From Sorex araneus (taxonomy: Eukaryota > Chordata > Mammalia > Eulipotyphla > Soricidae), in the NCBI RefSeq assembly GCF_027595985.1, contig NC_073313.1:102535552-102599551 (forward strand): DNA of 64,000 nt, given 5' to 3'. Both the position numbers and the translations under genes were made by a program. The first letter of the stretch is position 1, and each line of letters begins with the position of its first letter. Shown in pieces: positions 12,298-24,090 of the stretch. The notes under the pieces are model-generated. The model did no database searches and was not told the DNA's origin. It saw only the letters and a list, made by a program, of their open reading frames with translations.

Positions 12298-13522
12298 TAT
12301 TAAATTACCATGAGATACAAAATTACAAAACTGTCCATGATTGGGTTTCAGTCATGCAATGTTCCATCACCCATCCTTCCACTAGTGTACATGTACACTT
12401 CCCACCACTATTCTCTTGCTCTCTCGCTCTCTTGCTCTCTTTCTCTCATTCTTGCCCCTGTTGTGCATTATGGTTTACAATACAGATATTGAGAGGTTTT
12501 CATTTTTGTTCCTTTACCTACTTTCAGCACACAGTTCTTATCCAGAGTGATCATTTCCGACTCTCATTGCCAGAGTGCTTCCTTCTCTATCCCTATTGCC
12601 ATATCCCTCAGCAACTGAGGCAGGCTTCCAACCATGAATAATTCCTCCTGGCCCGTTTTCTACAATCTTTGAATATTAGTTTCACACTATGTTTTTCTTT
12701 TATGTTAAGCAAATGAGTGAAATCATTCTGTGTCTGTCTCTCTTCTTCAGACTCATTCCACTCAGCATGATACTGTTCATTTCCATCCATTTATAAGCAA
12801 ATTTCATGACTTCAGTTTTCCTGGTGGCTGCATACAATTCCATTGTGTAGATATACCATAATTTCTTTATCCATTCTTCTGTTCTTGGTAACTCAGATTT
12901 TTTCCAGATTCTAGATATTAGGAATAATGCTGCAATAATCATGGAAGTGCAAATGGCATCTCTGCTGTGTGTTTTTGCAACCGCAAGGTATATACCCAGA
13001 AGTGGTATTTCTCGGTCATGTGGAAGTTCAACTTCTAGTTTTTTAAGGAAATCCCATATTGTTTTCCAAAAAATCTGGACCTGTAACCATTCCTGCTAAA
13101 AATGAATGAGAGTCCTTTCTCCCCGCATTCATGCCAACACTCGTTTTAATTCTTTTTGATGTGTGCAGTCTCTGTGGTATGAGTTGATATCTCATTATTG
13201 TTTTGGCTCATACCTCCCTGGTAATTATTGATATAGAGCATTTTAATGTGCTTTTTTGGTCATTTGTATTTCTTCTTTAAGGAATTTTCTGTTCATTTCT
13301 CCTTCCCATTTTTGATGATGTTGGACATTTTTTCCTGCAAAGTTTTACTGGTTCCTTATATATCTTGAATATTAACCCCTATTTGCTTGGTATTGGGCAA
13401 ATATTTCTTCCATTTTGTGGGCTATTTCAGTATCTTGGTCACTATTTCTTTCGAGGTGCAGAAGCTTCTTAGTTTAATGTAGTCCAATTTGCTTCCATTT
13501 CCTTGGTCAGTGATGTCTCATA
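12298..13522 (-). mobile_element. Antisense L1, 5'-truncated, with target-site duplication
   Basis: Flanked by exact 15-bp copies of tgtctatatactttt (12283-12297 and 13523-13537). The minus strand reads from an ORF2 fragment near 13522 through the 3' UTR to an AATAAA-containing end (atctcatggtaatttaataaa). Frames are interrupted. The plus-strand CT-rich run (12413-12450) is an L1 3' UTR purine tract seen from the other strand. Confidence 0.9.
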
Positions 13523-13537
13523 TGTCTATATACTTTT

Positions 13538-14381
13538 AAGAAATAAATGCACCCTATTCACTTAATTTCTTACAAAACTATCAAATGTATTTAAATTGGA
13601 TGGGAAAATTCTACCCTGCTTGAGTTCTCTATTCCTGCTTAGGCTGGGAGATGAATCTCAGAGCATGGCTTACCTTGAACTCTCATACAAGTGTAGACCT
13701 GACCAGCTTCCTGACCAGCCTCTGCCTGTAACCACAGGGAATTTTGTGATGTCTATCATTTATCCACTTCACACACTCTAAGGGTGGCTGAAAATCCACA
13801 GAATATTGCTTGAATGACAAAATCCCCCTACAAAAGTTCCCACAATTGGAACATCCATGCTTTCCTCCTGCTGAAATATCTTCACAAAGCTGTGGGGATA
13901 GTCATAAAATAATAGAAGCATGAATAGCAGCCTGATAGTATAAATAACATATCACAACAACATTCAAATATTCCTGAATCTTAAGCTAGTCAGAAAACAT
14001 GAATATAAAGTCCGGGTAAGTCCTCAAGTGCTCAAAAATCCTTAATAAAGGTCCAGCAGGACCTCAAATAAATTTCCATAGTATAACAATGGAAAGTAAA
14101 GAAACACTAGAAGAGAAATTCAAAGAAATCAAAGAACTAATTTTGAATATTAGATATTTTATACAAAAGGAATCAGAGCTAAAGAATAGTGAATTTTGTG
14201 CAATACAAATGGAATTGTAGGAGCAAAATAATAGCAAGTCACAGAAACAAAATTCTGAATGCCAAAAATCATACAGCGAATAGTAATACAAAATACAAGT
14301 CATTTTAAAAATTAAGAAGCAAAATAAAGGATGCATTTTAAACATGGAAGAAGTTGAAAAAACTAAATGGACAACCGCAAC
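13538..14381 (+). other. Unassigned; 14085-14345 may be old L1 ORF1-region sequence
   Basis: 13538-14085 shows no feature I can support. The A-rich stretch gagaaattcaaagaaatc...agaactaa near 14115-14140 resembles the L1 ORF1 coiled-coil region, but the resemblance is compositional. Confidence 0.3.
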
Positions 14382-14527
14382 AGTAGGTGCTTGCTTTACA
14401 TATTGCTGACATGGGTTTGAGCCTTAGCATCTCATATGGTCTTTTGAGCCTGCCAGGAGTGACCTCTGAGTACATAACCAGGAATAAGCCCTGAGCACTG
14501 TCAGTTGTGACTCCAAAACCAATAAAG
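14382..14527 (+). mobile_element. SINE A, 5'-truncated
   Basis: gtgcttgctttacatattgc, catctcatatggtc, gccaggagtgacctctgagt and a tail running into a TA repeat. Confidence 0.8.
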
Positions 14528-14573
14528 AAATATATATATACATATATATGTAATATATATATATATATATACA
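14528..14573 (+). repeat. (TA)n microsatellite
   Basis: TA-rich run between the SINE A tail and the SINE B body. Confidence 0.9.
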
Positions 14574-14574
14574 T

Positions 14575-14754
14575 AGGTCCCTCTCGGAGAGCCCAGCAAA
14601 CTATCCAGAGTATCCCACCCGCACAGCAGAGCCTGGAAGGCTACCCGTGGTGTATTCGATATGCCAAAAACAGTAACAACAAGTCTCACAATGGAGATGT
14701 TACTGATGCCCGCTCAATCAAATCCATGAACAACAGGACGACAGTGCTACAGTG

Positions 14755-14756
<2 letters not shown>
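14575..14756 (+). mobile_element. SINE B body without tRNA head, bounded by TA repeats
   Basis: Starts tccctctcggagagcccag, runs through the atatgccaaaaacagtaac core and ends acagtgctacagtgc. The tRNA head is missing at the same junction as at 9051 and 11398. TA repeats on both sides suggest insertion into a TA tract. Confidence 0.88.
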
Positions 14757-14789
<33 letters not shown>

Positions 14790-14803
14790 TAATATATAAT
14801 ATG
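14757..14803 (+). repeat. (TA)n microsatellite
   Basis: Second TA block, following the SINE B tail. Confidence 0.9.
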
Positions 14804-15450
14804 TCTGTATTAGAACTTGATACAATAGTCAGTCTATGGAAACAGCAGAAATGCACAGCAATAGAAGAGTGGATAATGAAGTTACGGGATATATACACAA
14901 TGGAACACTATGCAGCCACAAGGTATGATAGATTGATGCAAATTGCTGAAACTTGGATGAAATTGGAGGATTTTTTGTTAAGTGAAGTAAGTGAGAAGAA
15001 TAAGGACAAATATGATTTTTTTTCTTTCGCTAGTCTATAGAAAAATCGATAGAGTAATCCACAGGGAATGGAACACATCAAATGTAAGCTAAACCTTGGC
15101 TCTAGATTACAGAAAAAATTGTCAATGAAGGAGATTAATGGAGGGGATAAACCAGAAGATGTCTGGAAGTAACAGGCTATTTTTGGGGCCTTAGGGGTCT
15201 TTGGGGTAGAAGTGAGGTATCTGTAAAAAACAAAATCACTAGACCCAAAACCACATTTAATCAAACGTCGGTAATTAAATTTATAATGTACTTACTAAGG
15301 AGTTAGGTTGGGAGATGGGAACAGACCTTGTGGCTTTTGTAATGGACAGGGTTACAGGGTGGTGGCTTTAATGGTGAGTCATTATATGTCCGAAACCTTA
15401 CGGTAAAGAACTTTGTAAACCATAGTATCTATATAAAAATTAAAATAGAA
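14804..15450 (+). mobile_element. Sense L1 3' fragment, old
   Basis: ORF2 terminus: aatagaagagtggataatg, acacaatggaacactatgca and gatgaaattggagga, followed by a 3' UTR ending near cttacggtaaagaac...aaaattaaaatag. A different, older subfamily from the antisense copies. Confidence 0.75.
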
Positions 15451-16285
15451 ATTGGTAGACATGTAAGTCACCAATCCTTATAAGCATTGCAGAAAATATT
15501 TTATAACTGGGCCTACAGTGCATTAAGGCTTAACTTTGGCTATGACTTTTATAATTTTGTATTTATCCTTTGACCCTTATCAGCAATAAAACCATGTCTG
15601 TGAAAGAACTTTGACAACCTCTTAATTCTGGCATAGCTTCCATTATGTCCTAAAAGAAAAAAATAAATGTAGAGCAAATGTGATCTTGGAAGATAATGTT
15701 TAATTTGGAGGGTAGGAATGTCACTGAGACATGAAAACCTCAGTTGTGAATTATTATGACAGATAAAGTTCATATCAGTAAATTTATGTGCATGTCAACC
15801 ATTCAAAACTCAAAGCCTGGAAGATAATTCATATATTAAGGCTCACATATGGAAACCTCCAGGGTTTGTTGTAGCCAAGTTTTGCTTTACTAGGAAATGG
15901 CCTATTAACTTTGCCTACATAAATTAAAATATTAATGGCTATTCAAAGCCAACAGACATGTCAACACACTGAAAAAAGTTTATCAGAAGTGCCAATGCAT
16001 TTACTTGGAGACTTTTTGTATGAGTGCACAGCTGTTTCTATAACCTTAACCAAAAAATGTAGGCTTCTGCCTATGGAGATTACCTTCTCTTTCCATGTGA
16101 TTCCCTGAGAGACCAACAAGGAGGAATGAGCAATGCTCTAGTCTATTCATTTCCAAATCAGTATAAATTACCTTGTCTTTGGTGTCATCATCTTACTGAA
16201 CTGCAAAATCCCCAAAGAAGGTACTTAGTAGATCTTGCCATTGCTTTCAATGTTGGGATTCAGTATTTCAGTCAAAATAGTAATT
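15451..16285. other. Intergenic, nothing recognised
   Basis: No feature that I can support. Confidence 0.6.
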
Positions 16286-16287
16286 TG

Positions 16288-16450
16288 GGGGTCAAGTGAT
16301 AGTACAAGTGTTATATAATTCTCCTAGCATGCTTCGTACCTCAGTTCATTATCTAGCACCACATGATCCCCCAAGCATAAGTGGAAGTCACCCTTCTGAC
16401 CCCTGAGCACTATCTGGTGAAGCATAAACTCTTCACCCAAAAAACGCAAA
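16288..16450 (+). mobile_element. SINE A-like, old
   Basis: ggtcaagtgatagtacaag head, accacatgatccccc and cccctgagcac blocks, A-rich end. Strongly diverged. Confidence 0.6.
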
Positions 16451-16929
16451 ATAGCAATTCTACCTGGACAAAGTTTTCTTTTTGTTCATAAATATCACCT
16501 ACAATGAAAACAGTAAAGAGGGATTTACAATTTATTAAGTGCCTACTGCATTTTGAGAACTGTGCTTTTTTCATATATCATAAACATCCCAATCATTTTA
16601 GGTGATATTTTTGTTTTCTAGAGGAAATTTAAGTCCTTAGAGGCTAGGTGATTGGGAAAAATATATTACATAGCTAGAGTGACAAAATTAAAAATAAAAA
16701 CCCAAGATTACTTGGCTTCATGACACTATAAGGATTTCTCAGCAAAAAGGAAACTAACCATAAAGTTTTTCATGCCTTTTGATGAGGAGGGTGGCTGGGT
16801 GGTGGAGACTGGTAGATTAGCTTTCAGAATATTTTCAAATACATTGTGTCTTAATATCCATAATAGCCAGTGAAGTAAGTATTAATACTTCCTACAAGAA
16901 TGTAAATCTAAAGATAATTTTGTATACAA
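16451..16929. other. Intergenic, nothing recognised
   Basis: No feature that I can support. Confidence 0.6.
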
Positions 16930-17092
16930 GGGGCTAGAGTGATAGTACAGATGGTTGGGCATTTGCTTTGTATGGGACTGAACCACGTTTTATCCTGATA
17001 GCACTTATAGAGTACAGCCAGGAGTTATTCCGAAGTAGAGAGCCAGGAGTAATCCCTGAGTAGAGCTGGGAATATCATAAAATAAAAGAAGA
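16930..17092 (+). mobile_element. SINE A, diverged
   Basis: ggggctagagtgatagtac head, gccaggagtaatccctgagt and an A-rich tail. Confidence 0.8.
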
Positions 17093-17402
17093 TATTTTAA
17101 AATATATATCTGGAAAACTCATATCATTGCTCCATTCTCTTAGTCTATCCTCTGCTATTACAAAAACATACCCTTCACAAGTAATTCTCCATGCTTCAAC
17201 TTGCTTCTTCCTTTTCGCTTCTGATCATACTCTTATTCTTTAATTGTCATTAAAATGTTTCTAAAAATTTAGGTAGGAGATTACCTTAACCTGAAAGTTG
17301 ACAAATTTGAAATTACAATGAAATTCTGATTTTTAAACTTATGTTTATTGGAGAAATGGTACTAAACTTTGAACACAGATAAAGTCTCATATGTCTATTT
17401 CA

Positions 17403-18302
17403 GCAGAATCTCCTGCCCCCATGCTAGGCTGTCTTCACCGGGGCCCCCTCAGAGAGGGGCAGGTTGAGTTTCCCTCCCCGCCCCAAGCACAGCCCAGTAG
17501 CAGAAAACCTCCAGAACGCAGCCACAGCCATGCTCAAGGCCACTCGTCACCCACTTGGACGAGCCTTACCCATGAAGGAACCAAAAGAGGAACCCAGGTA
17601 TGCGGGACCCATGGCTGAGATCTCCAAGCCTTCTTGGATCAGATGTGGGCCTCCTTCACCCAGATCTCCAGTTTTCCAGTAGCTTGGCAGTCACACCCTC
17701 AAACTACTCCCAGTGCCATGTAATCTCATCAACGGCCAAGATCTAGAGACTATAAAACAAAGCTACCAGAAGAGAGCAGGGTGACATGACCTCTTATACT
17801 TTAGCCCACTTATGTGCCTAAAGCAGAACACACTTGTTTGGTTTTAACATACTTGCTTGTATTCTCTTATATATGAGCTGAAAGTGATCCAGAATAAAAT
17901 CAACAAACTTTACACCCTTCCCTCTTATTGTGGTGGGAAGTCTCTTATTGTGGCTGGAGCCATAGGATAAAGGGAAGGGCATTTGCCTTTCATGTGGCCG
18001 ACAGGGTTTGATTCCTCCATCCGTCTCACAGAACCGGGCAAGCTACTGAAAGTATCCTGCCCTCACGGCAGAGCCTGGCAAGCTACCGGTGGTGTATTCA
18101 ATATGCCAAAAACAGTAACAACAAGTCTCACAATGGAGACGTTACTGGTGCCCGCTCAAGCAAATCTATGAATAAAGGGATGACAGTGCTACAGTGTGGT
18201 GGGAAGATGTTAGCTGGTTGGGTGGGTGTTTGAATATTATCTGCAATGAACTACTGTGAACTACCTTATGAAAATAAAATGTACAAAAATCACAAAAAAT
18301 AA
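17403..18302 (+). mobile_element. ORF-less L1-like retroposon with an 18-bp target-site duplication and a nested SINE B
   Basis: Exact 18-bp copies of tctcatatgtctatttca flank it (17385-17402 and 18303-18320). Inside: a GC-rich head (17403-17780), about 150 bp of AT-rich middle, a SINE B (17941-18194), then a 3' end (ggtgggtgtttgaatattat...aaaataaaatg) alignable with the L1-like ends at 25350-25420 and 46720-46810. Without the SINE it is about 640 bp, with no trace of ORF1 or ORF2. Either an internally deleted L1 or a non-autonomous family using L1 machinery. Confidence 0.75.
17941..18194 (+). mobile_element. SINE B, full length
   Basis: tRNA-like head (tggctggagccatagg... ggccgacagggtttgattcc) joined to the B body and ACAGTGCTACAG tail. 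tgtggtgggaag occurs at 17929-17940 and 18195-18206, a 12-bp duplication; about 12 bases of filler repeating the upstream flank precede the head. Confidence 0.93.
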
Positions 18303-18320
18303 TCTCATATGTCTATTTCA

Positions 18321-18888
18321 ATTCAATGGCATGAAAAGATAGCAGAGAGAATTTTCCTTAAGAGAAAATACAAAATTAATATGCCACTGTTAGTCCTTGA
18401 ATGCTTTAAAATTTTTAAATGTTTCTTATGCAAGGGTCAGGAGGATTGTTCCATGGCTTGGACGATTTGAACAACCTTGAAAAGGAAGTCTAAATTACCT
18501 TTTAAAAATAACTAAGAAATTAAGAACTTCAATATTGTTTGTAAGGCAGGAAGAATGGAAACAACATGGAAACTGATATGTAGAGTGCAGGAACATTGGA
18601 ACTTTCACAGAAATTTAGTATATTCTGATTATATGATACTATATTTTACATAACAGGACAGTTGACTGTTCTATTACAACTCACGAAACTTTGTAACATG
18701 GATGATAGAAAACAAATAGCTATATGCTAGAGAGAAACTGCTTTAAATGGACCTAAAATTTTATTTTGTTGTTAATTAGAAATGGACAAAATATGACATT
18801 GATGTTGAAAGCCATTCTTGTGGTACTTTATTTTAAAGAAACTGTCAAAAGGATTCAAATGATGTTATTTAATTTTTAATATTTTAAT
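18321..18888. other. Intergenic, nothing recognised
   Basis: No feature that I can support. Confidence 0.6.
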
Positions 18889-18970
18889 TTTGGTCACATT
18901 CAGAGGTGCTTAAGGATTAGTCCTGGCTCCAAGCTCCAAAATGACTCCTGGATGTGTTAACGGGACCATA
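18889..18970 (-). mobile_element. SINE A fragment broken by a SINE B
   Basis: Antisense tail and body (tggtcacattcagaggtgc ... gggaccata) that stops where the next SINE begins. Confidence 0.7.
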
Positions 18971-19201
18971 TTTTTTTTTTTAGCACTGTAGGACTGTCGT
19001 CCCATTGTTCATTGATTTGCTCGAGCAGGCACCAGTAATGTCTCCATTTTGAGACTTGCTGTTGGCATATTGAATACGCCAGAAATAGCTTGCCAGGCTC
19101 TGCTGTGTGGTGGGATACTCTCGATTGCTTGCCGGGCTCTCGGAGAGGGACGGAGGAATCGAACCCCGGTCGGCCGTGTGCAAGCCAAACACGCTACCCG
19201 C
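18971..19201 (-). mobile_element. SINE B, nearly full length
   Basis: Antisense: T run, agcactgtaggactgtcgtc tail, body, then tRNA head cggtcggccgtgtgcaagcc...acgctaccc. It ends a few bases short of the head consensus. Confidence 0.92.
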
Positions 19202-19869
19202 TAAAGAAGTTAAAATAATGGAACTTATCACTTATGGTTTGTTTGTTTCTTTCTTTTGGAGTTGGGGGATTGCATGTGAAAAGTAGCCACAGAATCTGTC
19301 CACGGGATGCAGGGTTTGCTGTGAGAACCCTTCCCCATGCCCTCAGCTTCTCTGTTCTCCCACTTTGCCCTCCTCTCTCCCTTCGTCCCCCACTGCTTCC
19401 CTCTTCCTCACTCCCCTGCCCCCCAGGGCAGCAGGGGTCCAATCAGGCCCCTCTCTGCACCAGGTAGAAAGTCGCAAGCTGGCACAATAACTCCCATCCA
19501 ACACAAGCTCCAAGTCAGCGACCCTGCCCTGCATTCTCTTCAAGCACCCGCATGGGACAACTTGCAAAGCACCCAAATATATTTATTTTAAATAAATAAG
19601 ATACTAAGTAAATTAGCAGCATATTTTTGTCAATAAAACCCAGAGGAAAAAATCAATGTGTTTATCCTTTCCTAATACAAGGCCAATACAGAACTTAATA
19701 CATAGTCTCAGTTTATCAAAAGTTTCATGGAACAATCTATCTCCCCTCTTTATGCTAGCATTTTTCATAGCAAATTATTTTTGTGAGAATTGGAATTTGG
19801 GGTGAAACTGCAAATGTCAATCCTTTCACCTCAAATGCTCAAAACATATTCAGGAACAAAAAAATATCT
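19202..19869. other. Unassigned; GC-rich patch 19260-19560
   Basis: A C/T-rich, GC-richer patch with overlapping ORFs on both strands and no recognisable domain. It may be another diverged retroposon head, but I could not align it convincingly. Confidence 0.3.
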
Positions 19870-20707
19870 TGAAATATATTTTCCATTTTATTAAAATACC
19901 ATGATTTACAACACTCCTTAGGATCACTTCATTTTTCTAACACCAAACCCACCGCCATGGTGCTCATTTTCCTGCACCAATGTACAAGGTACCCCTCCCA
20001 TCAACCAACCACCACTAGTTAAGCTCTATTCTATTCAACAATTATCCAGTTTTGTTGCCTTTGGCCATTTGTTGCTTCTTTACTATGACTCTTTATATTC
20101 CACATACGTAAGGTCAACCTGTATCTCTCCCTATCTTTCTGACTGATTTTACTCAGCAAGATACCTCTATACCAATCCACGTAGTATCAAATTCCATGAA
20201 AAAAAGCCTCATCAAAATTGGGAGAAGAGATGGACAATTCCTTAAAGAAGACATACAGATGGCCAATATGCATATGGAATAAACATTCTTTATCACTTAT
20301 CACCAGGCAAATGCAAATGAAAACAATATCACCGCACATAAGTGATATTGGCACACATGAAAAAGAACAAAAATAACCACTGCTAGCATACATGTGGGGG
20401 AAAGCATCCCTTATGAACTGTTAGTGAGGATGGCTGTCAGTTCGATCTCTTTGGAAAGCTATATGGGTCCTTCTCAAAAAATATTTAAAAACTAATAATT
20501 TAACTTCCATTCAACCCAGCAATTTCAATTTTGACATGTACTCCAAGGCCCCCAAATAATATTTCAAAAAGGCATTTGTGCCTCTTGCTCATTGAAGCAC
20601 TGTTCATAGTAGCCATGATCTAGAAACAACCAAGTGCCGAAGAACAGAAAACTCCATAAAGAAACTATGGTATATATGACACACACAATGAAAGCTATAT
20701 TTTCAAA
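19870..20707 (-). mobile_element. L1 with inverted 5' segment (twin priming)
   Basis: 19870-20198 is an L1 3' end in antisense (ttttattaaaataccatgat near the left edge, actcagcaagatacc near its right). From about 20200 to 20707 the orientation flips: aaaattgggagaagagatgg, caaatgcaaatgaaaac and aagaaactatggtatat are sense ORF2, the segment that should precede the antisense part. This order is the signature of twin priming. Confidence 0.75.
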
Positions 20708-21059
20708 GAAGGAAACTCACAGGCAAGTAAATTACAAATAAATAAGTAAATTACTTATATCAGGAAACAGAACTTTCTCTTTCTGAGACTTCAATGTGAC
20801 AGACGTCTGACGTGTATTTCCTAGAGAAAGCAGCATTCTCTTTGCAAAAGTGAAACACAAGTAGTATATTCTGCCTCATTCTATTTGCTTTGCATTTGAG
20901 GAGTGATCATGTTTTACTGCCTTTCCTCAGTACCAGAGAACCTAGATCCAGACTGAAAAAAGTAAGAGCTTAATTTAATGATTAGCATTTCCTTCAACCT
21001 TATGTTAAGACACAGCCCTTTGGTTAAATGTCAAACCTGCCCAAGTCATAGGTTTATAA
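20708..21059. other. Intergenic, nothing recognised
   Basis: No feature that I can support. Confidence 0.6.
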
Positions 21060-21246
21060 CAGAGGTTCCCAAATTTATTTGTCCTTCCACTCCCTTTTCA
21101 TAAAAACTTGTTTGGCACCCCTCTGGAAATCTACCTCCTTTAAACAAACAGAAAGTGCTATTGAATTGCACTCAAGGCCCACCCTATACGTCTAATGCTC
21201 ACCAAGGGGGAGGGGAGGCAGGCATCATTCACTTTGGAAAACACTG
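21060..21246. mobile_element. hAT-type miniature DNA transposon
   Basis: 187 bp with imperfect terminal inverted repeats: cagaggttcccaaattt at the left and the reverse complement of cactttggaaaacactg at the right, both starting CAG as in mammalian Charlie-group elements. The expected 8-bp duplication is degraded (gtttataa / ttctacag). The interior is not one I can name. Confidence 0.6.
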
Positions 21247-21718
21247 TTCTACAGCTTGAATAACAGATCAGTTCCTGAAAATTATCATGTGATGATAGTG
21301 CTTATATTAAATCAACTAGTCTTGTTGCTTGAGCAATTTCCTTAAGTCCCCCAAACCTGAATTTGTTCATATACAAAATGGGTTAGTAGTTCCTACAGGA
21401 ACTAATGAGTGAAATAATTGCTCCTAAAATTAATGGTGCATACCTCCTCATAAATGGTACAATTATATGTCTTAGTGAGCTAACTCACTGGGCAGTATCA
21501 TGGTGTAATGGCAGTAGCATAGATTTGAAAAGAAAAAAATATTTATTTTGAATTTCCAATTCCTATACTACATGGAAAAATAACTTGAGTCTGTATATTC
21601 AGTACCAAATTGCCAATAATAAAACAGACCTCAATAACTTTAAATATGAATGTAAATGGCATAATAAATGTCAGTTATCTGTTTCATAAAAGTGCTTGAT
21701 AAATGTCTGCTCTCAATG
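21247..21718. other. Intergenic, nothing recognised
   Basis: Contains a gggcagtatcatggtg string near 21491 that faintly resembles a spliceosomal RNA motif; rejected as an RNA gene. Confidence 0.5.
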
Positions 21719-21974
21719 CACAGCACTGTAGCACTGTAGCACTGTTGTCCCGTTTTTCATCGATTTGCTCGAGCGGGCACCAATGACGTCTCCTTTGTGA
21801 GACTTGTTGTTACTGTTTTTGGCATATCGAATATGCCACGGGTAACTTGCCAGGCTCTGCTGTGTGGGTATGATACTCTCAGTAGCTTGCCAGTCTCTAG
21901 GAGAGGGACAGAGGAATCGAACCCAGATGGGCCGCGTGCAAGGCAAACACCCTATCCACTGTACTATCGCTATC
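21719..21974 (-). mobile_element. SINE B, full length
   Basis: Antisense: (AGCACTGT)n tail, complete body with the ggcatatcgaatatgcc core, and tRNA head ending ctatccactgtactatcgct. Confidence 0.95.
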
Positions 21975-22724
21975 TTTAATGTCTAGAGAAGAATGTTACG
22001 TTAGTGGGATCAGTATCTTCATTAGAAAAGCTTCTGCCAACCCCAAAAAGCTGAAATTTACAAAAAGCAAAATAAAGTTTGAAGCATGACCAGTAGCCGC
22101 ATTCCCAGACAAATGATGCTACCTTTACTTTGAGGATTTAGCTGATTATTTATATATGTGCAGTCCATTATTAGTGTTCTCTTTCTCCTATATATTTTAT
22201 TCTTGGCAAAAACACAGTAATTTAATTTTTCTAGTTGTAGCATAGTGTGCTCCAAAATGAATTACTTGTACTTTCTAAGAAAGTAACATTCCATTCTATG
22301 ATTTTATTCTGTTTATATTGACCAGAAAGCTCTACACTGAAATTCAAAATGTGTTATTTTCTCTTTCTCCTAAATTAGCAACAGAACTATCTTTGTAGTA
22401 TATGGTAATATTTACCACAAGATACAAAAATACACTATACTAAAGTTGGAAAACTTATTTCTTCACTGACTATCATTTTGATCTTGTCAGGTGGTATGCG
22501 ATAATTGTTACACTAATTACCATTGCCAATATTATTTGTAAGTCACATAAGTTTATGAACAAGATAAGGTCTCCATACAGCAAAAAGCAGCTAAAGTTCT
22601 GACGTTAGATAAAATTAAATAAGTGATAGGCTTCAGTAATACAATAACTTGATATATTGGAAAACATAATCACCTTTATAATAGCATCCCATATACCTGT
22701 AGTCTTAAAGGACAAAGAACAAGG
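21975..22724. other. Intergenic, nothing recognised
   Basis: No feature that I can support. Confidence 0.6.
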
Positions 22725-22815
22725 GAGCTAGTACAAGGATTAAAGTATATGCCATCCTGATGCATGTTTTATACATGTAACTACACACTCCCCTGAGCAC
22801 TAACCGGGTGTGGTC
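22725..22815 (+). mobile_element. SINE A-like fragment, old
   Basis: gggagctagtacaaggatt head-like sequence and cccctgagcactaaccgggtgtgg; the middle is shortened. Confidence 0.5.
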
Positions 22816-23860
22816 TTCGAGTCCCCAAGCACTTCCGGGTTTCTGGGTAACCCAGACAGTACAGGGGGAAGCAGCATCATATCCTCTCAGTCCTCACCTT
22901 GAACCACTACTCCAGTTGACTCAGAATTACTGTGAGAGGCTCCCCAGTCTCCTAGGCACCAGTTGGACACCTCCTCTCTCTCCCCAAGGAAAAAGGTCAG
23001 TAAATTTATGATCTAGTTCTATATGTAAGAAGCTTGGAATTCACCACGCTATCTTAACAAGTAAAAAGGGCTGAAAAATCAACAACTGCACTGGATCCAT
23101 AAGAAAAGGGAGGACATTCAACAAACTGCTATCTCTAAGCAAGATCAGAGAGATCTAAGTGAATTTAGAGGGCTGCAACTGGTAAACACAGAAACCCATA
23201 AATAGAATTGCCACAGAAACCAGCGCCGGTTTAGGAAAACCTGAACTATAAATGAGTAACTGATGGAGTCTTGGTGTGAACCAGTTTGAGAATTAAAAAC
23301 TGTAATGTGAATTTTAAGGGAACCCCCAGGATATTGTGGAATTTACCTCTCAGAGTTGAAACAGATTGTTATAGTAAAAATAAAAGAAAAGCCCCTCCCA
23401 AGCAGAGAAAAAGAAAAAGGAAGCATTTTGAAATATGCTCGAGTATTCTTTTCTGCTTAAACAGATTCACCCTCATCAGAAACTAATTAACCAGACCCTA
23501 ACCTGCCAAGGTAAATTCAGAGACTAATTTACCTTGAGAAATGGAAATAACTAACACCAGGCACTTTAATCATCTTAACCCACCAAAGGAGGAAAGGTGG
23601 GAGAGAAAATAGCCAAAACAAGAAAAAAATCAACTAAAACATATTAAAAAATTTAAAGCACTTGGAAAAATCTGGCACATATTTTTAATTTTAAAAACTC
23701 TCAGTAAACCATGGACAGGAACTATATAATTTAGTAAAGAATCACTATTAGAAGTTATACCTAACATTTTAATTAATGGAGAGAAGCTTGAATCTTTACC
23801 ACCAAAATAAACAACAGAGAAAGGATGCCCCCACTATTTTCCAAGAATATACTTGGAAAT

Positions 23861-24090
23861 CACTGTCACTGTCATCCTGTTGCTCATTGATTTGCATGAT
23901 CAGGCACCAGTAACTTCTCCATTGTGAGACTTGTTACGGTTTTTGGCACATCGAATATGCCACACGTAGATTTCCAGGCTCTGCCGTGCTGGTGAGATAC
24001 TCTCAGTAGCTTGCCAGGCTCTCCGAGAGGGGCAGAAGAATCCAACTTGGGTCAGCCACGTGCAAGGCAAACACCCTACCTCTGTGCTAT
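23861..24090 (-). mobile_element. SINE B, full length, inside L1 ORF2
   Basis: Antisense. Flanked by acttggaaat (23851-23860) and acctggaaat (24091-24100). Head reads gggtcagccacgtgcaagg...ctgtgctat. Confidence 0.93.

Noticed and set aside
12413..12450. CT-rich microsatellite as an independent feature
   Set aside because: It is the L1 3' UTR purine tract read from the opposite strand; equivalents occur at 50665-50695 and, in sense, at 60088-60215.
14507..15040. 177-codon plus-strand ORF
   Set aside because: Runs through a SINE tail, TA repeats, a SINE B body and an L1 fragment; a patchwork of repeats.
21485..21535. Spliceosomal RNA-like string gggcagtatcatgg
   Set aside because: Match limited to about a dozen bases; the rest shows no snRNA structure or upstream element.
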